DNA from: DATJJW01 sp035491935
GTDB taxonomy: Bacteria > Pseudomonadota > Alphaproteobacteria > ATCC43930 > CGMCC-115725
Direction of reading: 5' to 3'
DNA: 11,212 nt
Assembly: GCA_035491935.1 (NCBI GenBank)
Contig: DATJJW010000024.1
Span: 1-11,212, forward strand
In this document: piece by piece, positions 6,225 to 11,212 of the stretch
Numbering within the stretch: the first letter of the stretch is position 1
Layout: each line of letters opens with the position of its first letter
Program-made: the position numbers and the translations under genes
Notes under the pieces: model-generated
Databases searched by the model: none
What the model was told of the DNA's origin: nothing
The model's input: the letters and a program-made list of their open reading frames with translations, nothing else

Positions 6225-6689
6225 ATGCTTGAACTTTACCGCGAGAAGGTCAAAGGTACGACAATTGATCCTTCCACACTATTGTCTACCGACTATTTCA
6301 ATCACTTTAATGAAGTGATCATGTTGCTTGGCATCTTGCCGGAGATGCCGGAGATCATGGACGAGATCGATGGCTGGAACTTCAAGACTTATGAACAACA
6401 TTTCGAAGGTTCGGGCCTGGCCTTCGCCGGCCTCGCCATCGAAGCCTATGCTCATGTGCCGCCAACGACGCGCGAGCAGTTCGACCAGACCATCGACATG
6501 ATGCGCATGACGGTCGAGGACGCTCGGACCGATCTGCGCGACACCATCGCCAGCGGCAATATGGAAAAGCTGGCGATTCTTGCCGCGGACTACGCCAAGC
6601 AGCTGCAGGATTTCGTCGAAATGGGCTCCACGGTCATCCATGGATCGGGCGCTTCGCTCGACCAGAGCGCGATCGACGCACTGTTCTAG
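6225..6689 (+). CDS. Unrecognised helical protein with FliM-like C-terminal peptide
   Basis: A 154-residue acidic, probably all-helical soluble protein with no signal peptide, membrane segment or named domain that I recognise. The body has three parts: an N-terminal helix pair (LYREKVKG, then NHFNEVIMLLGILPEMPEIMDE at 27-48), a middle part (TYEQHFEGSGLAFAGLAIEAYAHVPP, 55-80), and a long charged helical region (82-133). It ends with LDQSAIDALF (145-154) after a Gly/Ser linker. That tail resembles the FliM N-terminal CheY-binding peptide (LSQAEIDALL) and, more loosely, the CheZ tail, suggesting docking to a CheY-like receiver. I chose ATG 6225 over TTG 6222 because GAAGG sits six bases before it. 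The first 40 or so codons are AT-richer than neighbours (about 43-47% GC in 6241-6360). It stands alone between radC and purC with a CtrA-like box upstream. Reality of the gene is likely; function is inference. Confidence 0.85.
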   Translation: MLELYREKVKGTTIDPSTLLSTDYFNHFNEVIMLLGILPEMPEIMDEIDGWNFKTYEQHFEGSGLAFAGLAIEAYAHVPPTTREQFDQTIDMMRMTVEDARTDLRDTIASGNMEKLAILAADYAKQLQDFVEMGSTVIHGSGASLDQSAIDALF

Positions 6690-6738
6690 CCGCCTGCGGC
6701 CCTGATCGTCCCGCTTATCGGCCATGATGCCTGTTTGA

Positions 6739-6767
6739 TTGTCGAGCGGGCGATGGCTTGCTATATC
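6739..6767 (+). promoter_or_regulatory. Candidate sigma-70 promoter of the purCSQL operon
   Basis: TTGTCG (6739-6744), a 17-base spacer and TATATC (6762-6767) make a plausible housekeeping promoter. The -10 sits in GCTATAT, the form common in alphaproteobacteria. It would give a leader of roughly 85 bases before the purC ATG at 6860. The stretch 6690-6859 contains no gene. I see no purine riboswitch fold and no convincing PurR-type operator there. Match quality is moderate (4 of 6 at each hexamer). Confidence 0.45.
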
Positions 6768-6859
6768 CACGGCTCGCTCCCCCCGATATAGTCGGCCGAT
6801 CGCTTCTCGATGCGGCATCCTCTCGTGGGTTACGGATCGATCGAACTTGGGTGGCAAAA

Positions 6860-7624
6860 ATGTCCCGTCGCAGGCAGATTTACGAAGGCAAGGCCAAGGT
6901 TCTGTTCGAGGGGCCGGAGCCAGGCACGCTGGTCCAATACTTCAAGGACGACGCCACCGCCTTCAATAACCAAAAGAAGGGCACGATCACCGGCAAGGGT
7001 GTGTTGAACAACCGCATCAGCGAATATTTGATGACTCGGTTGAACGACATCGGCGTTCAGACCCACTTCGTCCGCCGCCTCAACATGCGAGAGCAGCTGG
7101 TGCGCGAGGTCGAGATCATTCCACTCGAAGTGGTCGTCCGCAACATCGCCGCTGGCTCGTTGTCCAAGCGCCTGGGCATCCAGGAAGGCACGATGCTGCC
7201 GCGATCGATCGTCGAGTATTATTACAAGAACGACACGCTCGGCGACCCGATGGTGTGCGAAGAGCACATCACCGCCTTCGGCTGGGCCGCGCCCCAGGAT
7301 CTGGACGAGATGATGGCGATGACCTTGCGGGTCAACGACTTCCTGTCCGGCCTGTTCCTCGGCATCGGCATCAAGCTGGTCGACTTCAAGCTGGAGTTCG
7401 GCCGGTTGTGGAACAACGAGGAGATGCGCATCGTGCTGGCCGATGAGATCAGCCCGGACAATTGCCGTCTCTGGGACCTCAAGACCAATGAGAAGCTCGA
7501 CAAGGACCGGTTCCGCCAGGATCTGGGCAAGGTCGAGGAAGCCTATCAGGAAGTGGCCCGGCGCCTCGGCATCCTGCCCGAGGGCGGCCCCGCGGACCTC
7601 AAGGGTCCGAAGACCATGCAATGA
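6860..7624 (+). CDS. purC: SAICAR synthetase (phosphoribosylaminoimidazole-succinocarboxamide synthase)
   Basis: A 254-residue ATP-dependent enzyme joining CAIR and aspartate to give SAICAR, the substrate of PurB. Family marks are QIYEGKAK (residues 6-13, glycine-rich nucleotide loop), IPLEVVVRNIAAGS (87-100, PROSITE-type signature), KLVDFKLEFG (172-181) and LADEISPDNCRLWD (193-206). Length is typical for the bacterial single-domain form. I chose ATG 6860 (MSRRRQIYEG) because it matches the family N-terminus; an in-frame ATG at 6758 and a GTG at 6851 are less likely, and 6758 would fall within the candidate promoter. The Shine-Dalgarno is weak. It is the first gene of a plus-strand purine operon; purS follows after 25 bases. 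Confidence 0.97.
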   Translation: MSRRRQIYEGKAKVLFEGPEPGTLVQYFKDDATAFNNQKKGTITGKGVLNNRISEYLMTRLNDIGVQTHFVRRLNMREQLVREVEIIPLEVVVRNIAAGSLSKRLGIQEGTMLPRSIVEYYYKNDTLGDPMVCEEHITAFGWAAPQDLDEMMAMTLRVNDFLSGLFLGIGIKLVDFKLEFGRLWNNEEMRIVLADEISPDNCRLWDLKTNEKLDKDRFRQDLGKVEEAYQEVARRLGILPEGGPADLKGPKTMQ

Positions 7625-7649
7625 TCAGCAGCAGGACGAAGCATCAGCG

Positions 7650-7889
7650 ATGAAGGCCAAGGTTCATATCACCCTCAAGCCCGGCGTGCTCGATCCCCAG
7701 GGTACCGCCATCGGCCATGCGCTGGGCACGCTGGGATTCGAGGGCGTCTCGGGTGTCCGCCAGGGCAAGTTCAGCGAGTTCGAGCTCGCCGAGACCGACC
7801 GTGAGCGCGCCCAGGCCGAGGTCCGCCAGATGTGCGAGCGCCTGCTCGCCAACACCGTCATCGAAAACTACACGATCGATCTGGTCTGA
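7650..7889 (+). CDS. purS: FGAM synthetase subunit PurS
   Basis: A 79-residue small subunit of the three-part FGAM synthetase. It has no catalytic residues of its own; it forms dimers that link PurQ to PurL and help pass ammonia between them. Typical features are MKAKVHITLKPGVLDPQG (residues 1-18), the GVSGVRQGKF strand block (32-41) and the ending CERLLANTVIENYTI (62-76). The ATG at 7650 lies 25 bases after the purC stop, with GGACGA upstream as a modest ribosome site. The longer open frame starting at 7443 overlaps purC in another frame and is not the gene. A 66-base gap separates it from purQ. Confidence 0.95.
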   Translation: MKAKVHITLKPGVLDPQGTAIGHALGTLGFEGVSGVRQGKFSEFELAETDRERAQAEVRQMCERLLANTVIENYTIDLV

Positions 7890-7955
7890 GGCGGCGTCCC
7901 CCCGCCCCTTATCGTCCAGTTCGATTGCCAGTCCAATTGTAAAGAGGTCGCCGCC

Positions 7956-8645
7956 ATGAAGACAGCCGTCGTCGTCTTCCCCGGCTCCAATTGCGACCGT
8001 GACGTCGCCGTCGCCGTCGAGGAAATCTTCGGCACGAAGCCGATCATGCTCTGGCATCGCGAGACCGCGCTGCCGAAGATCGATCTGGTGATCCTGCCCG
8101 GCGGGTTCAGCTATGGCGATTACCTGCGCTCAGGCGCCATGGCCGCACAGTCGCCGATCATGCAGGCGGTCAAGGCCAAGGCCGCCGGCGGCCTGCCGGT
8201 GCTGGGCATCTGCAATGGCTTCCAAATCCTGACCGAGGCGGGTTTGCTGCCGGGCGCTCTCATGCGCAACCGCGGCCTCAAATTCATCAATCGCGTCGTG
8301 ACGACCCGGGTCGAGACCAGCCAGTCGATCTATACCAGCCGCTACGAGGCGGGCCAGGTGGTCAGCATCCCGATCGCCCATGCCGATGGCTGCTACTATG
8401 CCGACAATGCCACGCTCGACCGCCTGGAGGCCCAGGGTCAGGTGGCGTTCCGCTATGTCGACGCGGCCGGCAACGCCACGGAGGCCGCCAACCCCAACGG
8501 CTCGGCGCGCAACATCGCCGGATTGTTCAACGAGACCAAGACGGTGCTGGGCTACATGCCGCATCCGGAACGGGTCGTCGACCCGCTGTTCGGTGGCACC
8601 GACGGCCGTCCCCTGTTCGAAAGCCTGATCGGAGCCCTGTCTTGA
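7956..8645 (+). CDS. purQ: FGAM synthetase glutaminase subunit PurQ
   Basis: A 229-residue class I glutamine amidotransferase that supplies ammonia to PurL. The catalytic triad is intact: Cys86 in the nucleophile elbow GICNGFQ (84-90), and His203 and Glu205 in PHPERV (202-207). GFSYGDYLRSGAMAA (50-64) contributes to the oxyanion region and is typical of PurQ. Length matches the family. The ATG at 7956 follows AGAGG with about 9 bases spacing. The upstream 66 bases contain only a small hairpin (7890-7906). Its stop overlaps the purL start in TTGA, indicating coupled, probably stoichiometric, translation of the two partners. Confidence 0.97.
   Translation: MKTAVVVFPGSNCDRDVAVAVEEIFGTKPIMLWHRETALPKIDLVILPGGFSYGDYLRSGAMAAQSPIMQAVKAKAAGGLPVLGICNGFQILTEAGLLPGALMRNRGLKFINRVVTTRVETSQSIYTSRYEAGQVVSIPIAHADGCYYADNATLDRLEAQGQVAFRYVDAAGNATEAANPNGSARNIAGLFNETKTVLGYMPHPERVVDPLFGGTDGRPLFESLIGALS
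8631..8644 (+). promoter_or_regulatory. Ribosome site and TTG start of purL
   Basis: GGAG (8631-8634) lies inside the end of purQ, 7 bases before TTG (8642-8644), which overlaps the purQ stop TGA (8643-8645). The next in-frame ATG is codon 31, inside the conserved region. TTG is therefore the only start that preserves the family N-terminus. Confidence 0.7.
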
Positions 8646-10843
8646 CCGCCGTCTACACCAAAGAGATCACGGCCGAGATCGTCGCCCAGCACGGGCTGAC
8701 CTCTGAGGAATATGCGCGCTGCTGCACCATCATGGGCCGCGCGCCGAACCTGACCGAGCTCGGCGTCTTCTCGGTCATGTGGAGCGAGCACTGCTCCTAC
8801 AAATCCTCGAAGGTGCATCTGAAGACCCTGCCGATCACCGGCCCCAAGGTCATCTGCGGCCCCGGCGAGAATGCCGGCGTCATCGATATCGGCGACGGCC
8901 AGACGGCGATCTTCAAGATCGAGAGCCACAACCACCCCTCCTTCATAGAGCCTTATCAGGGCGCGGCGACCGGTGTCGGCGGCATCCTGCGCGACGTCTT
9001 CACCATGGGCGCCCGGCCGATCGCCAATCTGAACGCGCTGCGTTTCGGCAGCCCTGATCACGCCAAGACCCGTCACCTGGTGGCTGGCGTCGTTTCCGGC
9101 ATCGGCGGCTATGGCAATTGCGTCGGCGTGCCGACGGTCGGCGGCGAGACGGAATTCCATCCCTCCTACAACGGCAACATCCTGGTCAACGCCATGACCG
9201 TGGGTCTGGCCGATGCCGACAAGATCTTCTATTCGGCCGCCGCGGGCCCCGGCAATCCGGTGATTTACGTCGGCGCCAAGACCGGCCGCGACGGCATCCA
9301 TGGCGCTACCATGGCCTCGGCCGAATTCGATCAGGATTCGGAGGCCAAACGCCCGACCGTGCAGGTCGGCGACCCCTTCACCGAGAAGCTGCTGATCGAG
9401 GCCTGTCTGGAGCTGATGGCCGGCGATGCCATCGTCGCGATCCAGGATATGGGGGCCGCGGGCCTGACCTCTTCTTCGGTCGAGATGGCCGGAAAGGGCG
9501 GCCTCGGCATCGAACTCGATCTCTCCCAGGTGCCGGTGCGCGAGACCGGTATGGTGCCCTACGAAATCATGCTGTCCGAGAGCCAGGAACGCATGCTGAT
9601 GATCCTGAAGCCCGGTCGCGAGCCGGAGGCGAAGCGGATCTTCGACAAGTGGGAGCTGGATTTCGCCGTCATCGGCAAAGTGACCGAAACCGGCCATCTG
9701 GTGCTGAAATTCAAGGGCGAGACCGTGGCCGACCTGCCGGTGGGCCCGCTCGTCACCCAGGCGCCCGAATACAAGCGCCCGTGGGAGCCGACCCCGCCCC
9801 GGCCCGAGACCGTCACGGTCGCCGCCCCTGCCAATCTGGCCGCGACCTTGCGCAAGCTGATCGCCTGTCCGGACATCGCGTCGAAGCGCTGGATCTGGGA
9901 CCAGTACGACAAGACGGTCATGGGCGACACGATCCAGCAGCCGGGCGGTGACGCCGCGCTGATGCGCGTCCATGGCACCAAGAAGGGCCTGGCGCTGGTG
10001 ACGGATTGTACGCCGCGCTATTGCGTCGCCGATCCCAAGCGCGGCGGCGCCCAGGCCGTGGCCGAGACCTGGCGCAACATCACCGCGACCGGCGCCACGC
10101 CCATCGCCATCACCGACAACATGAATTTCGGCAATCCCGAGAAGCCCTTGATCATGGGCCAGTTCGTCGGCTGCATCGAAGGCATGCGCGAGGCCTGCCT
10201 GGCGCTGGACTATCCGGTCGTCTCCGGCAACGTCTCGCTCTACAACGAGACCAACGGCCAGGCGATCCTGCCGACTCCGGTGATCGGCGGCGTGGGATTG
10301 ATCGATGATGTCGCCAAGGCGGTCGATACCCGGCTTAAGGGTCCCGGTCATGTCCTGTTGCTGGTCGGTGCGACCAAGGGACATCTGGGCGCCTCGCTGT
10401 ATCTGCGCGAGATCGAGGGCCGCGAGGAAGGCGCACCGCCGCCGGTCGATTTGGCGGCCGAGCGTCGTAACGGCGATTTCGTGCGTGCGCAGATCCTCGC
10501 CGGCCGCGTCTCCGCCTGCCACGACGTCGCCGATGGCGGCGTGCTGGTGACGCTGGCGGAAATGGCGATGAGCGGCCGCATGGGCGCCACCCTAGAGCCG
10601 CTGCCCGCAGGACTGCCGGCGCACGCCTTCTATTTCGGCGAGGACCAGGGCCGTTATATCCTGGCGACGTCCCAGGCCGATGCGGTGCTGGGCGCGGCTG
10701 CCGCCGCCGACGTGCCGATCATCCGCCTCGGCATCGCCGGGGGCGATACGTTGACGGCTCCTGGCCTCGGTGCCATACCGGTACGGGAGCTGATCGGGCT
10801 GAACGAGGCTTGGCTGCCGGAATACATGGCGGCAGACGACTAG
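8642..10843 (+). CDS. purL: FGAM synthetase large subunit PurL (small form)
   Basis: A 733-residue ATP-dependent synthetase converting FGAR plus ammonia to FGAM. This is the short PurL, about 720-760 residues, which needs PurS and PurQ; it is not the roughly 1,300-residue form with a fused glutaminase. Two AIR-synthase-like halves are visible. The first has VMWSEHCSYKSSK (45-57), the substrate loop ESHNHPSFIEPYQGAATGVG (94-113), GGETEFHPSYNGN (167-179), GAKTGRDGIHGA (211-222) and SESQERML (312-319). The second has DNMNFGNPEKP, SGNVSLYNETNG and DVADGGVLVTLAEMA near the C-terminus. It starts with TTG in a four-base overlap with purQ. Its TAG stop opens repeat copy 2 (TAGAGCC). No frameshift is visible. 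A 656-codon open frame on the opposite strand is a high-GC shadow. Confidence 0.97.
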   Translation: MTAVYTKEITAEIVAQHGLTSEEYARCCTIMGRAPNLTELGVFSVMWSEHCSYKSSKVHLKTLPITGPKVICGPGENAGVIDIGDGQTAIFKIESHNHPSFIEPYQGAATGVGGILRDVFTMGARPIANLNALRFGSPDHAKTRHLVAGVVSGIGGYGNCVGVPTVGGETEFHPSYNGNILVNAMTVGLADADKIFYSAAAGPGNPVIYVGAKTGRDGIHGATMASAEFDQDSEAKRPTVQVGDPFTEKLLIEACLELMAGDAIVAIQDMGAAGLTSSSVEMAGKGGLGIELDLSQVPVRETGMVPYEIMLSESQERMLMILKPGREPEAKRIFDKWELDFAVIGKVTETGHLVLKFKGETVADLPVGPLVTQAPEYKRPWEPTPPRPETVTVAAPANLAATLRKLIACPDIASKRWIWDQYDKTVMGDTIQQPGGDAALMRVHGTKKGLALVTDCTPRYCVADPKRGGAQAVAETWRNITATGATPIAITDNMNFGNPEKPLIMGQFVGCIEGMREACLALDYPVVSGNVSLYNETNGQAILPTPVIGGVGLIDDVAKAVDTRLKGPGHVLLLVGATKGHLGASLYLREIEGREEGAPPPVDLAAERRNGDFVRAQILAGRVSACHDVADGGVLVTLAEMAMSGRMGATLEPLPAGLPAHAFYFGEDQGRYILATSQADAVLGAAAAADVPIIRLGIAGGDTLTAPGLGAIPVRELIGLNEAWLPEYMAADD

Positions 10844-10942
10844 AGCCCGCCCCTTTCAGACCGAATCGGCCTTTAAAATATTGAATCAGATCAAGATGAC
10901 TTCGGGTCGAATCGACCTTAAGTCTTCTTGATCCAGGATCTA
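10841..10942 (+). repeat. Structured intergenic repeat, copy 2, with a 45-base hairpin
   Basis: About 102 bp from the purL stop codon to the bolA leader, matching copy 1 at 534-634. The core 10863-10893 shares 24 of 31 bases and the same 20-base spacing of two GAATC sites. A long hairpin follows. Arms 10889-10902 and 10920-10933 pair over 14 positions with a single T/T mismatch, and an inner GGTCG (10905-10909)/CGACC (10913-10917) stem closes a 3-base loop. Relative to copy 1 one C-G pair is replaced by A-T, so pairing is kept while sequence changes. No T-tract follows, so it is not a standard intrinsic terminator. It fills most of the 118-base purL-bolA gap. Confidence 0.65.
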
Positions 10943-10961
10943 CCTCTACGGAGAATCGTCG

Positions 10962-11198
10962 ATGGCAATGGATGCGGGAGAGATCGAACGGCTCATCAAG
11001 GCGGCCTTGCCCGACGCCGATGTCACGATCGAGGACCTGCGCGGCGACGGCGACCACTACGCGGCCAAGGTCGCGTCGCGCCAATTCAAGGGCAAGACGC
11101 GCGTCCAGCAGCATCAGATGGTCTATTCCGCCTTCCAGGGCCGCATGGGCACGGAACTGCACGCTCTTGCACTGCAGACCGTTGCTATTGAAGACTAG
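10962..11198 (+). CDS. BolA/IbaG family iron-sulfur metabolism protein
   Basis: A 78-residue BolA-family protein with the alpha/beta BolA fold. Hallmarks are the GDGDHYAAKVAS strand block (residues 28-39), F-KGK-RV (42-48), QQHQMVYSAF (49-58) and LHALALQT (66-73). His32, His51 and His67 are candidates for contacts with a [2Fe-2S] cluster shared with a monothiol glutaredoxin; there is no Cys. Compact size and the QHQMVY motif fit the IbaG/BolA2-like group more than E. coli BolA itself. The ATG at 10962 follows GGAG with 8 bases spacing; an ATG at 10968 is a possible alternative. In many alphaproteobacteria this gene follows purL and precedes grxD. The window ends 14 bases after the stop, so the partner cannot be seen. 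The leader carries repeat copy 2 and four GAATC sites. Confidence 0.92.
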   Translation: MAMDAGEIERLIKAALPDADVTIEDLRGDGDHYAAKVASRQFKGKTRVQQHQMVYSAFQGRMGTELHALALQTVAIED

Positions 11199-11212
11199 TA
11201 AGCCCTAACCCG

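Noticed and set aside
6689..6700. GCCGC/GCGGC hairpin after the unknown gene as a terminator
   Set aside because: The stem is 4-5 bp with a tiny loop and no T-tract, so it is indistinguishable from background.
6758..6859. Upstream ATG giving PurC 34 extra residues
   Set aside because: MSRRRQIYEGKAK at 6860 is the normal PurC start, and 6758 overlaps the candidate promoter.
6690..6859. Purine riboswitch or PurR operator in the purC leader
   Set aside because: I looked for a three-way-junction purine aptamer and a PurR-like palindrome and saw neither. Only a candidate promoter is supportable.
7890..7906. GGCGG/CCGCC hairpin after purS as an attenuator
   Set aside because: Only 5 bp, with C-rich sequence and no T-tract afterward. 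It is too weak to call in GC-rich DNA.
8552..10522. 656-codon open frame on the minus strand opposite purL
   Set aside because: The translation is rich in Arg, Gly, Asp, His and Ala with no recognisable domain. It mirrors the high-GC codon bias of purL, which is unambiguous on the plus strand. It is a shadow frame.
1..11212. Mobile element, CRISPR array, toxin-antitoxin or defence system
   Set aside because: No transposase, integrase, spaced direct repeats or small toxin/antitoxin pair is visible. All confident genes are core functions in conserved order.

Overview
The window looks like a chromosomal core region of a GC-rich alphaproteobacterium. A Rhodospirillales-type lineage is my best guess, but sequence alone does not settle the order. 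The evidence is the gene order (CinA-like / sfsA / map / radC, and purC-purS-purQ-purL-bolA), the separate PurS/PurQ/PurL subunits instead of one large PurL, and alphaproteobacterial-looking control signals (a CtrA-like box, a GCTATAT-type -10, clusters of GANTC sites).

Layout. The left third reads on the minus strand. From right to left it holds a CinA-type molybdopterin-binding protein (3682-2891), tRNA-Leu(UAA) with encoded CCA (2814-2730), purB (2690-1383), a TANGO2/NRDE-family protein whose start overlaps the purB stop by one base (1383-631), and a PA2169-family four-helix-bundle (DUF2383) gene that runs off the left edge (454-1). From 3765 onward everything reads on the plus strand: sfsA, map, radC, an unrecognised 154-residue protein, purC, purS, purQ, purL and a BolA/IbaG-family gene. 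No mobile-element gene, CRISPR array, phage gene or rRNA is visible.

How the genes work together. PurS, PurQ and PurL form the FGAM synthetase complex. PurC makes SAICAR, and PurB removes fumarate from SAICAR and from adenylosuccinate, so three de novo purine steps are covered in two transcription units. Map, RadC and SfsA are housekeeping genes. BolA probably acts with a monothiol glutaredoxin that may lie just past the right edge.

Most interesting points. (1) The unknown gene at 6225-6689 ends in LDQSAIDALF, which closely resembles the CheY-binding peptide at the start of FliM. It also has a CtrA-like box upstream, so it may be an undescribed CheY-interacting, cell-cycle or motility-linked protein. 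(2) Two diverged copies of a roughly 100-bp structured repeat, at 534-634 and 10841-10942, share a 31-bp core and an inverted repeat with one compensatory base-pair change, and each copy abuts a stop codon. (3) The DUF2383 gene has a nested two-stem leader that pairs with part of its Shine-Dalgarno sequence. The rest of the window is ordinary core genome.
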